Source: Zoogloeaceae bacterium G21618-S1
GTDB taxonomy: Bacteria; Pseudomonadota; Gammaproteobacteria; Burkholderiales; Rhodocyclaceae
DNA: 64,000 bases
Reading direction: 5' to 3'
NCBI GenBank assembly: GCA_027214125.1
Contig: JAPWHF010000002.1
Coordinates: 62,001-126,000, forward strand
Shown here: piece after piece, positions 30,220 to 39,760 of the stretch
Layout: each line of letters opens with the position of its first letter
How positions within the stretch are numbered: the stretch's first letter is position 1
Notes under the pieces: model-generated
The model's database searches: none
What the model saw: only the letters and a program-made list of their open reading frames with translations
What the model was told of the DNA's origin: nothing
Position numbers and translations under genes: made by a program

Positions 30220-30245
30220 CAGAATCTAAGTGTCTGGGTGACCCG

Positions 30246-30320
30246 TTACGACGCGACCTTGCCTACGCTGACTACACGTACTACGACAACTACGTCGAGG
30301 GCTAGGGCGAAACAGTTCAT
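30246..30320 (-). CDS. ivbL: Valine-rich ilvBN leader peptide (IvbL-like)
   Basis: A 24-codon ORF encodes MNCFALALDVVVVVRVVSVG followed by KVAS. Nine of 24 residues are valine, five of them consecutive, and two are leucine. The valine run and the following R-VV resemble the E. coli IvbL leader (valine runs split by an arginine). The stop lies 26 bases before the attenuator stem. No strong Shine-Dalgarno is seen. Ribosome stalling at the valine codons when charged tRNA-Val is scarce would favour an antiterminator and ilvBN expression. Confidence 0.85.
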   Translation of the reverse strand: MNCFALALDVVVVVRVVSVGKVAS

Positions 30321-30355
30321 CGGGTCAACAGATCTTGAGTTCGAGTAACGAGGCG

Positions 30356-30384
30356 ATAAAACCACGATCGAAATAAAAAGGCAA
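30356..30384 (-). promoter_or_regulatory. Candidate promoter of the ilvBN leader transcript
   Basis: TTGCCT (30379-30384) and TTTTAT (30356-30361) are separated by 17 bases on the minus strand, 12 bases beyond the fadD stop. This places the transcript start about 30 bases before the leader-peptide ATG. The -10 match is moderate (4 of 6). Confidence 0.45.
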
Positions 30385-30395
30385 GCCTTGTGTCG

Positions 30396-32072
30396 TCATG
30401 TGGCTTTCCCGTCCTCATCACGCAAGGCCCGACGGAGAATCTTGCCCACGTTGGTCTTCGGCAACTCATCGCGGAATTCAACGAGATGCGGCACCTTGTA
30501 GCCGGTGAGATTTTCACGGCAATACGCTATCAGGGCATCCTTGGTGAGATTCGGGTCCTTGCGCACCACGAACACCTTCACCGCCTCACCGGCGCGCTCG
30601 TCAGGCACACCGACCGCCGCGACTTCAATAACGCCCGGATGTCCGGCCACAATGTCTTCGACCTCGTTCGGATACACGTTGAAGCCCGACACCAGAATCA
30701 TGTCTTTCTTGCGATCGACAATGCGCACAAACCCGTCGGGGTCGATGGTTGCCACATCGCCGGTCCGCAGAAAGCCGTCGGCGGTCATGACCTTGACGGT
30801 TTCGTCCGGGCGCTTCCAGTAGCCCGCCATGACTTGCGGTCCCTTCACACACAACTCACCCGGCTGGCCGACAGCGAGTTCGACGCCGTCATCGTCACGA
30901 ATGCTGACCTCGGTAGAGCTGACCGGCAAACCGATCGCATGGTTGAACTCCGCAAGATCCAGCGGGTTGATGCACACCGCCGGCGAGGTTTCGGTCAGGC
31001 CGTAGGCCTCGATCAGCGGGCGGCCGGTGACTTTCTTCCAACGCTCAGCCACCGCCTGCTGCACCGCCATGCCGCCACCGAGCGTGATGCGTAGCGACGA
31101 AAAATCAAGTTTCTCGAACTCTGGGTTGTTCAGCAGTGCATTGAACAAGGTGTTGACGCCAGTGATGACAGAAAAACGTACCGAGCCCAACTCCTTGATG
31201 AAACCGGGAATATCGCGTGGATTGGTGATCAGGACGTTGGTCGCGCCCAGCTTGAAAAAGGTCAGGCAGTTCGCGGTGAGCGAGAAGATGTGATAGAGCG
31301 GCAGCGCGGTGATGATCACCTCGGGCTTGTCGCCCAGGAAGGGCTTGATCCAAGCGTGTGCCTGCTGCAGGTTGCCGATGATGTTGCGGTGGGTCAGCAT
31401 CGCGCCCTTGGCCACGCCGGTTGTGCCGCCGGTGTATTGCAGGTAGGCGATGTCGTCATGGCCGACCTGCACTGGCTTGAGCGTATGCCGCGCACCGACG
31501 GCAAGGATGTCGTTGAAGCGTTTGTGACCGGGCAGATCCCAGGCCGGCACCATCTTCTTGATGTACTTGACCACGAAATTGACAATGCCGCCCTTGAGGC
31601 CGCCGAGTCGGTCACCCAGCCGAGTGACGACCACGTGCTTGATCTCGGTGTGCGCAAGCACGTCCTGAAGCGTATGAGCAAAGTTGTCGAGAATGACGAT
31701 TGCCGCCGCGCCCGAATCCTTGAGCTGGTGCTCCAGTTCGCGGGCGGTGTACAACGGGTTGCAGTTGACTACCGTGTAGCCCGCGCGCAAGGCGCCGTAC
31801 ATGGCGATCGGGTACTGCATGACGTTGGGCATCATCAGGGCGATGCGCGCGCCCTTGGGCAGTTTCAATTCACCCTGGAGATAAGCGGCAAACTGCTCAC
31901 TGAGCTGCTCAAGCTCATCGAAGCGCATCGACTTGCCCATGTTGACATAGGCCGTGCGCGCGGCGAACTGCCGGCAACTTTGCAGAAACATGTCGCCGAT
32001 TGAGTCGAACTCATTCAGATCGATCTCGGCAGGAATTCCAGGGGGGTAGCTTTTGAGCCAGATTTTATCCAC
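30396..32072 (-). CDS. fadD: Long-chain-fatty-acid-CoA ligase FadD
   Basis: 558-residue AMP-forming acyl-CoA synthetase that activates fatty acids for beta-oxidation at the inner membrane. The P-loop-like AMP motif [14 protein letters not shown] and the C-terminal motif [20 protein letters not shown] identify the family. The start [18 protein letters not shown] closely matches other FadD proteins. It lies upstream of the ilvBN promoter, with the CBS-domain gene 151 bases before it on the same strand. Confidence 0.93.
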   Translation of the reverse strand: MDKIWLKSYPPGIPAEIDLNEFDSIGDMFLQSCRQFAARTAYVNMGKSMRFDELEQLSEQFAAYLQGELKLPKGARIALMMPNVMQYPIAMYGALRAGYTVVNCNPLYTARELEHQLKDSGAAAIVILDNFAHTLQDVLAHTEIKHVVVTRLGDRLGGLKGGIVNFVVKYIKKMVPAWDLPGHKRFNDILAVGARHTLKPVQVGHDDIAYLQYTGGTTGVAKGAMLTHRNIIGNLQQAHAWIKPFLGDKPEVIITALPLYHIFSLTANCLTFFKLGATNVLITNPRDIPGFIKELGSVRFSVITGVNTLFNALLNNPEFEKLDFSSLRITLGGGMAVQQAVAERWKKVTGRPLIEAYGLTETSPAVCINPLDLAEFNHAIGLPVSSTEVSIRDDDGVELAVGQPGELCVKGPQVMAGYWKRPDETVKVMTADGFLRTGDVATIDPDGFVRIVDRKKDMILVSGFNVYPNEVEDIVAGHPGVIEVAAVGVPDERAGEAVKVFVVRKDPNLTKDALIAYCRENLTGYKVPHLVEFRDELPKTNVGKILRRALRDEDGKAT

Positions 32073-32223
32073 GGTGTCTCCTTGTTTGCGTCGGAATTTG
32101 ATCCGGCCATAGCCGGACCCCGCCCTCCCAAGGCAAGTGCACCGTCAAGCGACAGCGCGCTTTTCCAACGACTCTTTACCGGCTCGCCGCCCCCCCTGAG
32201 GCGTCGAACCGGTCACATTCGAC

Positions 32224-32673
32224 TCAGGCCTCGTTTGATTCTTCGGGCCAGTTGCGAATGTAATTTTTCAGCATACGATTCTCAAAACTCTGCTCTTCCA
32301 GCACGGCCTTGGCCACGTCGTGGAAGGAAATGACGCCCAGCAAGGTGTCTTCATCCATGACCGGCAAGTAGCGCTGGTGATGATCGACCATGTGGCGACG
32401 CAGTTCATCCATTTCCATGTTCGCGCCAGCAGTCAGCGGATCGCGAACCATCACGTCAGCAATCGTCAGATCCTGCCAGCTCCCCCCCGCGCCATGCACA
32501 TGCTTGAGCACTTCGCGGAAAGTGAGCATACCGACCATCTTGCCGTGCTCGAACACCACCAGCGAGCCGACATCCTGCTCGGTCATGATGGCCACGGCTT
32601 CGGAAAGACTACGGTTCGGAGCGATCGTGTAGAGCACCTTGCCCTTGATCGCCAGGATTTCACTCACCTGCAT
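32224..32673 (-). CDS. CBS-domain-pair protein
   Basis: 149 residues made almost entirely of two CBS motifs (about 8-65 and 72-130). These form a Bateman module that binds adenosyl nucleotides in other proteins. Typical segments are DVGSLVVFEHGKMVGMLTFR and HHQRYLPVMDEDTLLGVISF. No effector domain is fused, so its partner is unknown. The 151 bases to fadD show no other gene. Confidence 0.88.
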   Translation of the reverse strand: MQVSEILAIKGKVLYTIAPNRSLSEAVAIMTEQDVGSLVVFEHGKMVGMLTFREVLKHVHGAGGSWQDLTIADVMVRDPLTAGANMEMDELRRHMVDHHQRYLPVMDEDTLLGVISFHDVAKAVLEEQSFENRMLKNYIRNWPEESNEA

Positions 32674-32775
32674 GATTTACCCCTTGCCTGACGGATTGCA
32701 CTCTTTGGGTGCGTTTGTTTGTTCGGGATGGTAGTCGATTGCGTGGCACGGGGGAAGCGGGAAACCCCCTATCCA

Positions 32776-35700
32776 TCACGTTGCCAGCGCAACGCGCTCA
32801 CGACTGCCGTCGGCGAATACCAGCATTGCCTTCGCGGTGCGCGCGGGGAACATCGCCGACACCGCGCGGCAGTAGTCCTGCATTTGCTGTCGGTACTTTG
32901 CCATCAGCTGCGGCTCGGGATGACCGCTCTTGTAGTCGATCACCCAAGCGTCCGCCTCACGCAACACCAACCGGTCGATCCGCCCGAGACGCCCCGTCTC
33001 GTCAATGATCTCTACTTCGTTATAGGCCTGATCAAACTGTGCGGCGTCGAAGAAGCACTGCAAATCCGGCGCTCTGAGAATCGCCTCGGCGGCGCTGCGC
33101 ACGGCCTCATCGACGGCCTCGGGCAAGGTCGCCCCCGGCGTGGTCGCCGCCTCAATGAGCGCATGCATCGCCGTGCCAAAATCCATCGCGGTACTAGCCT
33201 CAGGCGCAAGCACCCGTTCGCCCACCGGCGTCACACTCGGCTCGACCGGCGCCTCGACGACGTGCACCGGCGCCTCCACCGCCGGCGCCTGAATGCGCGC
33301 AATAGCGCCATAGGTCTCACCGGCGTCCAGATCGTCGAGCGCCCGGCGCAGCCGTCCATAGTATGTCTGCGAGTCATCGCCCCGCGCTTCACTGCCGCTG
33401 GCGACAAAAATCTGCTCGGCACGGGTAATGGCGACGTAGAGCAGATTCAGGGTTTCGCGCTCGCGCGCGGCGGCTTCGGCGTCGAAAATGGCCGCCCTCG
33501 ACCGCCCGGCCAGCGCAGCGGTCGCGTGCAGCGAGAAATGCGTCGGCCGCGGCGCGCCGGCCGGCCAGTCGATCAGCGGCTGATAGCTGTCCGGCCGCGC
33601 ATGTGTGTTGTTGGCATCGATCAGCCACACCACCGGCGCTTCCAGCCCCTTGGCGCCGTGAATGGTCATGATGCGCACCCGCCCCTGTGAGGCACCATCA
33701 ATCAGCGCGCCTTCGTCCGGCGCCTCGTCATCGCCCGCGCGACCGAGTCGCTGGAGCTCATCCACAAAGCGCGGCAGACTCGGGTAACGCCCGCCGTCCA
33801 CGCTCAGTGCCAGCGCCAGAAAGGCCTCGAGGTTGGCCGCCACGCCCGCCCACATCGGCGGCGGCACGCGGCGACGATAGGCCGCCATCACGTCGGCCTG
33901 GTGGTAGATCCGGTCGAGCAGATCGTGCACCGGCAAGTGCGCTGCCAAGGCCATCCAGCCCGAGAGCAACTCAGCCGCCGATGCCAGCGCAGCCGCGTAC
34001 GGGCCCGATCCGGCCGCCACCGATCGCAGCCGCGCCCACCAATCGCCATCCGGCTCGGCCGCCAGAGCCAGCAAGGCGGCATCGCTGATGTCGAACCAGG
34101 GCGCGCGCAGACAATGTGCCAGCGCCAGATCGTCGGAGGGTGTGGTCAAGAAGCGCAGCAGCGCGGTGAGGTCGGCAGCCTCCAGCGTCGACAGCAACTG
34201 GCCGCGGCTGACGCTCAGATACGGCACACCCGACTCGCGCAGCGCCCGTTCGTACTCGGGCAGGATGCCGCGGGTGCGGGTCAGGATCAGCACATCGCCC
34301 CACTGCATGGGGCGCGCGCCAGTATTGCCATCGATGGCGCGATCGCCGACCCAATCATACAAAGTGGACACCATCACCTGCGCTTCCTGGCGACGGGCGA
34401 GATTTTCGCGCACACGCCGGGCAACGCCAAATGGGTCGCGCAAGCTGCCGTTGTCTGCGTCGTCCGCCAACTCGGGGGCGCTCACCAGCGCGGGCAGGTG
34501 AACCATGCCCTCACGACCAGTACGCCGCGCCGCCTGCGCCGCAAAGCCGACAAAGGCCGGCTCTTTGACGAACAGTGCATTAACCACTTCAACCACGGCC
34601 GGTGCATTTCGCCACGTGTGATTATTGGGCAGGCGCACCGCGTCAAAGCCGGCCGCTAGCCAATCTGCCGCGTGGTTGAAAATGCGGTAGTCGGCACGGC
34701 GGAAGCGATAGATGGATTGCTTCGGGTCGCCCACCAGGAAAATCGACGGCCGATACGCATCCGCCTCGTAGGCCGCCAGCCAGGCCAGCAGAACGCGCCA
34801 CTGCACCGGGTTGGTGTCCTGAAACTCGTCGAGCAGCAGGTGCCGGTAGCGGGCGTCGAGCCGCGCTTGCAGATACGGCGCGCGGTCCACATCGTCGAGC
34901 AGACGATCGACCTCGATCTCCAGATCGGCGTAGTCCATCACCCTGCGCTGTCGCTTGAAGGCTTCAAACTCGGTCAGCAGCGCGGTGCCGGCGGTCAGCG
35001 CCGCGACGTTGAACGCCAGCACGCGCAACTCCAACCGGGCGGCAACACAATCAAGCACGACCGTGGCGAGCGATTCATGCAGATCCAGCAGATCCATCTC
35101 GCCCGCCTCGCCCAGCCGCCCCGCCTGTGCCTTGGACGCCTTGCGGGCGCGCACCGTCCCTTTCTCGGTCAGAAAAACCGGCACCAGCGCCTCGAAGCGC
35201 GCCGCGTCGTCCACGATTGCGAGCGCATCGATCAAGGCGTTGGCCACTTTCTGATCAGACGCCGTGTTCTTGCCAAGGTGCGCGGCATAGCGCTGGAGCC
35301 GCGCCACCAGATCCGGCGCGGCAAAGAACATCGCCAGCGCCTCGGCGTCGGACGACACGTCTGCCGCGGCGTGCATGTCGGCCAACACGGATTCAAGCAA
35401 CGCGCCGTTGGCAAACACTTGCCATTCGCCCCGCCGCGACACAAAGGCGTCGAGCAGGCTTCGGGTGTTGTTGCTGCCGAACAGCATGTAGAGCTGGCCA
35501 AGCGACATGGCCGCCGGGCCGTCCGGGGCCTCGGCGCAGCGCCGCGCGAACAGGGCCCAGGCCTCGTCCATCAGCGGGCCTTCGGCCTCGGCCAGGGTAA
35601 AGCCCGCCAGGCCGGCGTTGAGACTGGCACCCGACAGAATGCGACCGAACCAGCCGTGAAAAGTGGTAATGGTGATTGCCGGGCTGGCCTGCTCGACCGT

Positions 35701-36015
35701 TTCGATCAGCCCGCGCGCCCGCGGCAACACGGCGAGTGCCTCGGCAGCATCGAGCCCCCGCGCTTCGAGGAAGGCGCAGGCCGCCGCATCATCCAGCCGC
35801 GCCAGTTCGCGCAGCCACAAGCGCAGCCGCGCCTCGATCTCGCGCGCCGCCTTGCGGGTGTAGGTAATGGCGAGGATGTCGCCCGGGCGCGCGCCGGTGA
35901 GCAGAATGCGCAAGATGCGCGACACCAGCAGCCAGGTCTTGCCGCTGCCGGCACAGGCTTCGACAACCACGCTGCGCGCCGGGTCGAGCGCCTGACGAAC
36001 GAAGGGCTCAGTCAT
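32776..36015 (-). CDS. addA: UvrD-like helicase-nuclease AddA of a double-strand-break repair complex
   Basis: 1079-residue superfamily 1 helicase. Walker A ACAGSGKT ends at Thr27, the Walker B/motif II is LLLDEFQDTNPVQW, and other UvrD motifs are present (VFLVGDPKQSIYRFRRADY-like region). A RecB-family nuclease domain sits at the C-terminus, with GRLGRIDRLVL and VIDYKSG. With AddB it should process broken DNA ends for RecA loading, replacing RecBCD. The ATG at 36015 is followed by MTEPFVRQALDP, and the gene overlaps addB by 8 bases. Confidence 0.88.
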   Translation of the reverse strand: MTEPFVRQALDPARSVVVEACAGSGKTWLLVSRILRILLTGARPGDILAITYTRKAAREIEARLRLWLRELARLDDAAACAFLEARGLDAAEALAVLPRARGLIETVEQASPAITITTFHGWFGRILSGASLNAGLAGFTLAEAEGPLMDEAWALFARRCAEAPDGPAAMSLGQLYMLFGSNNTRSLLDAFVSRRGEWQVFANGALLESVLADMHAAADVSSDAEALAMFFAAPDLVARLQRYAAHLGKNTASDQKVANALIDALAIVDDAARFEALVPVFLTEKGTVRARKASKAQAGRLGEAGEMDLLDLHESLATVVLDCVAARLELRVLAFNVAALTAGTALLTEFEAFKRQRRVMDYADLEIEVDRLLDDVDRAPYLQARLDARYRHLLLDEFQDTNPVQWRVLLAWLAAYEADAYRPSIFLVGDPKQSIYRFRRADYRIFNHAADWLAAGFDAVRLPNNHTWRNAPAVVEVVNALFVKEPAFVGFAAQAARRTGREGMVHLPALVSAPELADDADNGSLRDPFGVARRVRENLARRQEAQVMVSTLYDWVGDRAIDGNTGARPMQWGDVLILTRTRGILPEYERALRESGVPYLSVSRGQLLSTLEAADLTALLRFLTTPSDDLALAHCLRAPWFDISDAALLALAAEPDGDWWARLRSVAAGSGPYAAALASAAELLSGWMALAAHLPVHDLLDRIYHQADVMAAYRRRVPPPMWAGVAANLEAFLALALSVDGGRYPSLPRFVDELQRLGRAGDDEAPDEGALIDGASQGRVRIMTIHGAKGLEAPVVWLIDANNTHARPDSYQPLIDWPAGAPRPTHFSLHATAALAGRSRAAIFDAEAAARERETLNLLYVAITRAEQIFVASGSEARGDDSQTYYGRLRRALDDLDAGETYGAIARIQAPAVEAPVHVVEAPVEPSVTPVGERVLAPEASTAMDFGTAMHALIEAATTPGATLPEAVDEAVRSAAEAILRAPDLQCFFDAAQFDQAYNEVEIIDETGRLGRIDRLVLREADAWVIDYKSGHPEPQLMAKYRQQMQDYCRAVSAMFPARTAKAMLVFADGSRERVALAT

Positions 36016-38680
36016 CGTGATAGTCCTTGCGGCACAGGCCACGCACGCTGCAGTAGTCGCAAACGCTGCCGACGCCATTGGCCGTCATCGCCGCGCCCTC
36101 GCCCATGCGTTCAAACAGATCGGTGAGGCGCGCCACATGGGCTGCCGCGGCCGCGGCCGGGTCGTCAAGCGCCCAGGTGTCAACGCGATCGCCATCAAGC
36201 GCCACATAGCCAGCCTGTGCGACGGCTTCGTCCATCAAGGCGGCGTAAATTGCCAACTGCCCGTCCTCCGGGTCTTTCACCGCCCGACGCAGCGAGGCGG
36301 TGTCGCGGGCCTTGTAGTCGAGCACCGCCAGCGCGCCATCGGCCCCGCGGTCGATCCGGTCAAGCCGCCCCTTGAGCGTCAATGTGTCGCCATCGGCCAA
36401 TAGGAGCGCGCGGCGCAGACTGCGTTCGGATTCGGCGTAGCGCCAACCCGATTGCTCGCGGCTGCGCTGCCAGGCGAGGTAGTCGCCCATGCGTTTTCGC
36501 CAGCGCAGCAGCCAGGCGGTTTCAAGGAAGTTGGCCTTCACCCGCTCACCGAACACCGCATGGGTTTCAGCCTCCAGCGCGGCGAACAAGGTGTCGTCAT
36601 CCACGTCGGAAATCACCGGGAAGCGCGTGTGAAAGCGCTCGAGCACCGAGTGCACAAACTGGCCGTAGTCGCGCTTCTCCATGGCTTCGCTGACCTCGCC
36701 CGCCTCGTCCAGCCCGAGCACGTTGCGCGCGAAATACTGATACGGGCAGCTCACCAGCGAGGCATAACCGTAAGCGGTGATGGACGCCGGGCGTTGCGCG
36801 CGCGGCACGACGGGCCCCGGCACCGCTTGGCCCTGGTGTGTCGCGTGGACCGGCGGCATGGGCGGCGCCGGTTGAATCAGCGGCCGGCCAAAACGCATCG
36901 CGTGCGCCAGATCGAGAATCTCCAGCTCGGCGGCCAGCGGCCCCGGGTCGCCATCGCGCAACTGCTGCCAGGAAAACACCACCCGCCCACAGCCGGCGAT
37001 CAACATCGTCAGGTCGTCGCGCAGGCGTTGCAGGCCGTCGGCACGGCCCGGCAGGCCGAGGTCCTGACGGACGCCGTCGTGCACAAAAATGGCGCGGCGA
37101 TCTTCTGCCGCCAGTTGAACGGCGTCGGCGCCGACCACTATCGCCACATCGAAATGCCGCAGGCGGCAAGCCGGCAAGTGGGTCATCACCACCGGGCTGC
37201 GGATGCTGCGATCGCGGAACAAGGCCGCATCGAGCTCGCCGTCCAGCCAGTCGCGCCACTCGGCAAAGCTGAGTTCGCAGCCTTCGTCGTGCAAGGCGTC
37301 GATATGGTCGCTGAAGCGCTCCAGCAGCGTCTGGCCGGCGGCGTCAGCCAGCAAGGCGTCGGTCGCGTCGAGCGCATTCAACATGGCGCACAGGCGCTGC
37401 AGCCACACTTGCGGCGCCGCCGGTTGCATGGAAAAGCCGCGGCAGGCGTCGCTCAAAATGGAGATCAGCGCGAGCGCGTCAGGCTGCGCACTGAGTTTGG
37501 CGGCAATCGGCGCCAGGCCAGTGACCACGTGTTCGTCGAGGATCACCCGTTCGATCGCCAGCACGGCGCGCTGCCGTTGTTCGGCGGGCATGGCCGAGAA
37601 CACGAAAGGCGATTTGCACAGATCGAGCACATCGCGCCAATACGCCGAGCGAGCCAGCACTTCGAGCGCGACATCGACCAGCGCGGCGGCGCGCGTGGTG
37701 GAGAGTTTCCAGCCGGATTCATCCTCAACCAGAATGCCGTCGCGTTCGAGCAGCGCACGCGCACGTCGTGCCGCCATGCGGTCTACCGCCACCAGCGCAA
37801 TCGATTCGGCGCCCTCTGCCAATGCCTTGCGCACATGATGCGCAACGGTGTGCGCCTCATGCTCCAGCGCATCGACGCCAATGATCTGCACCCGCGCATC
37901 CAGCGCACCTTCCTCTGCCACCGCAGCCACCCGTGTCTGCAAGGGCAACGTCCCGGTCGACGGCCAGGCGGCGTCGAGCATGCTCAGCAGCGGCGTGGCC
38001 GCCACGCTGCGATCCGCCTGACACAGCACGACCGCGGCCCGTTCGGCATGGCTTTGGAGCCAGGCATGGAGGGGGGCCGACAAGGCCCCCTCGGCGATCA
38101 CCAGCAAGGGCGTGGGTGAGGTGGCCGTCCATTGCACCGCACCGAGCAAACGCGCCGCCCGGCGCGATGGGGCACCCTGGGTTTCGGCATACCAGAGCTG
38201 GTGCACTACGGCCGCTTCAAAGCGCAGCACCTCGGTATTGCGGGCACCGTAGGCCGCAGCAAGCTGCGCCGCCAGCGCATCCTCACTGGCGGCCAGACCG
38301 GCGCCCTGTTCCGTCAGCTCATCAAAGAGCGCGATGAATTCTTCGCACAGCGCCCACAAATTGCCCTGCTCAAACCAGCCGCGCGCGCGCAGTTGCTGAT
38401 ACAGCGCGAACTGACGGCGGGTGTCCGACAGCGGCGAAAACGCGGCTGCCCAAGGCGCCAGATGCACTTGCAGGGTTTCGACCGGCGGCAACAGCAGGCT
38501 GCGGCCCGCAGCGCGACGCAGCGCCTGCTTGAAGGCCGGCGCCATCATCAGATTGGGCACGACCACCCGCCAGCCGGTCAGATCCGGCCCCGGTACACGG
38601 TCAATCAGGGATCGGGCGCAACGGTCAATGAAATCCGGCCCCGGCGCAAAACGATGATGAGTGAGCCCGGAACCGGTCAT
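36008..38680 (-). CDS. addB: AddB-like exonuclease subunit with Fe-S nuclease domain
   Basis: 890-residue partner of AddA. The N-terminal helicase-like region lacks a canonical Walker A, as in alpha/betaproteobacterial AddB. The C-terminal RecB-type nuclease shows GRLDRIDRG and VLDYKARD. Four cysteines fit an iron-sulfur cluster: one in LVSCPYQYF before the nuclease core, then Cys874, Cys877 and Cys883 in CDYCSVRGLC at the C-terminus. Its start is 9 bases after the fdxA stop, and it overlaps addA. Confidence 0.86.
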   Translation of the reverse strand: MTGSGLTHHRFAPGPDFIDRCARSLIDRVPGPDLTGWRVVVPNLMMAPAFKQALRRAAGRSLLLPPVETLQVHLAPWAAAFSPLSDTRRQFALYQQLRARGWFEQGNLWALCEEFIALFDELTEQGAGLAASEDALAAQLAAAYGARNTEVLRFEAAVVHQLWYAETQGAPSRRAARLLGAVQWTATSPTPLLVIAEGALSAPLHAWLQSHAERAAVVLCQADRSVAATPLLSMLDAAWPSTGTLPLQTRVAAVAEEGALDARVQIIGVDALEHEAHTVAHHVRKALAEGAESIALVAVDRMAARRARALLERDGILVEDESGWKLSTTRAAALVDVALEVLARSAYWRDVLDLCKSPFVFSAMPAEQRQRAVLAIERVILDEHVVTGLAPIAAKLSAQPDALALISILSDACRGFSMQPAAPQVWLQRLCAMLNALDATDALLADAAGQTLLERFSDHIDALHDEGCELSFAEWRDWLDGELDAALFRDRSIRSPVVMTHLPACRLRHFDVAIVVGADAVQLAAEDRRAIFVHDGVRQDLGLPGRADGLQRLRDDLTMLIAGCGRVVFSWQQLRDGDPGPLAAELEILDLAHAMRFGRPLIQPAPPMPPVHATHQGQAVPGPVVPRAQRPASITAYGYASLVSCPYQYFARNVLGLDEAGEVSEAMEKRDYGQFVHSVLERFHTRFPVISDVDDDTLFAALEAETHAVFGERVKANFLETAWLLRWRKRMGDYLAWQRSREQSGWRYAESERSLRRALLLADGDTLTLKGRLDRIDRGADGALAVLDYKARDTASLRRAVKDPEDGQLAIYAALMDEAVAQAGYVALDGDRVDTWALDDPAAAAAAHVARLTDLFERMGEGAAMTANGVGSVCDYCSVRGLCRKDYHDD

Positions 38681-38689
38681 GGTGCGAGT

Positions 38690-39013
38690 TCAGCGCTCAA
38701 GCAGGTGACGCTTTTCCTTTACCTTCGCCCACTCCTCGGCGTCGGACAACGCGTCCTTGCGCTCGATGATCGGCTTCCACTGCTTGGACAGTTCGGCATT
38801 GATGGCGATGAATTCCTGCTGATCGTCCGGCACATCGTCTTCCGCGTAGATCGCCTCTACGGGGCACTCGGCGACACACAAGGTGCAGTCAATGCATTCG
38901 TCCGGATCGATCACCAGAAAGTTGGGGCCTTCGCAAAAACAATCGACCGGGCACACGTCCACGCAGTCGGTGTATTTGCATTTGACACAGGCTTCGGTCA
39001 CTACATAAGTCAT
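38690..39013 (-). CDS. fdxA: 7Fe ferredoxin FdxA
   Basis: 107-residue ferredoxin with one [3Fe-4S] and one [4Fe-4S] cluster. By analogy with Azotobacter ferredoxin I, Cys9, Cys17 and Cys50 would bind the 3Fe cluster and Cys21, Cys40, Cys43 and Cys46 the 4Fe cluster. The start [17 protein letters not shown] is the standard FdxA start. It is immediately upstream of addB on the same strand and divergent from trxA. Confidence 0.95.
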   Translation of the reverse strand: MTYVVTEACVKCKYTDCVDVCPVDCFCEGPNFLVIDPDECIDCTLCVAECPVEAIYAEDDVPDDQQEFIAINAELSKQWKPIIERKDALSDAEEWAKVKEKRHLLER

Positions 39014-39104
39014 GATTCGAATCTCTCCATTGTTGCAATTGCGCCACAGCGGCTGACCGGGGGCAGATATCCCTCAGCGCGAACTATAGCGCGGCACGTA
39101 CCCC

Positions 39105-39260
39105 CTACGTCACGAAACGCGACGGACAATGCGGGCAGTTTGCTTGACGTTCGCCGTGGCTTGGCATAACTTTCTTCCCACAACCGCACTCGATACGCCA
39201 TCCGCGCGTGTCGTTTCGTCTGAATCGGCCTGAACGGCCCTGTCTGATCAAACCAGTCAT
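39105..39260 (-). CDS. Possible 51-residue zinc-ribbon protein
   Basis: A short ORF in the fdxA-trxA divergent gap ends with the cysteine-rich segment [20 protein letters not shown] and then [10 protein letters not shown]. The pattern C-x-C-x16-C-x2-C looks like a small zinc ribbon. A GGGAG lies very close to the ATG, and third-position GC is lower than in neighbouring genes, which weakens the case. The frame stays open upstream through antisense trxA, so the start is unsure. Confidence 0.35.
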   Translation of the reverse strand: MTGLIRQGRSGRFRRNDTRGWRIECGCGKKVMPSHGERQANCPHCPSRFVT

Positions 39261-39281
39261 CACTCCCTGATGCGAGGAACC

Positions 39282-39608
39282 ATGAGCGAGCATATCCATT
39301 ACGTCACCGACGGCACCTTCGATGCCGAGGTCCTGCAATCCGCGACCCCCGTCCTGCTGGACTACTGGGCCGAATGGTGCGGCCCTTGCAAGATGATTGC
39401 GCCGATTCTTGACGAGGTGGCCAAGGAATACGAAGGCAAACTGAAAGTCGCCAAACTCAACATCGACGAGAACCAGGACACCCCCGCCAAATTCGGCATC
39501 CGGGGCATCCCGACGCTGATGCTGTTCAAGGGCGGCAACGTCGAAGCCACCAAGGTCGGCGCCCTGTCCAAGTCGCAATTGACGGCCTTTATTGACAGCA
39601 ACCTCTGA
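39282..39608 (+). CDS. trxA: Thioredoxin TrxA
   Basis: 108-residue cytoplasmic dithiol reductase with the active site WCGPC (Cys33, Cys36) in [15 protein letters not shown] and the conserved cis-Pro region [11 protein letters not shown]. The ATG at 39282 has GAGGA 4 bases upstream; an earlier ATG at 39270 overlaps that ribosome site and is less likely. It is followed by rho, an arrangement shared with E. coli. Confidence 0.97.
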   Translation: MSEHIHYVTDGTFDAEVLQSATPVLLDYWAEWCGPCKMIAPILDEVAKEYEGKLKVAKLNIDENQDTPAKFGIRGIPTLMLFKGGNVEATKVGALSKSQLTAFIDSNL

Positions 39609-39631
39609 TCGGGCTAGATTCCGCTCACTTC

Positions 39632-39680
39632 CCGCGACGCCCTGAATCCGGGCGCCCAGCCCCCTCCCCCGGCGTCGCGG
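39632..39680 (+). other. Stem-loop in the trxA-rho gap
   Basis: A perfect 10-base inverted repeat, CCGCGACGCC (39632-39641) and GGCGTCGCGG (39671-39680), encloses a 29-base C-rich loop. No T-run follows. It could be a weak trxA terminator or part of a rho leader, since E. coli rho is autoregulated by premature termination in its leader. The remaining 80 bases before rho contain no recognisable gene. Confidence 0.5.
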
Positions 39681-39760
39681 TTGCACATTCCCTTCTGCGG
39701 TCCACCGTTATCACGGCTTCCGGCCCGTCGTTTTTCTCCTTCCCCATCCAGTAGATCACC

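Noticed and set aside
28390-30348. 652-codon open frame on the plus strand
   Set aside because: It is antisense to ilvB and the leader. The translation is His/Arg/Gln-rich with no family motifs, the usual shadow in GC-rich DNA.
34672-36126. 484-codon open frame on the plus strand
   Set aside because: It is antisense to addA/addB; composition is typical of shadow frames.
36452-38119. 555-codon open frame on the plus strand
   Set aside because: It is antisense to addB, with no family signature.
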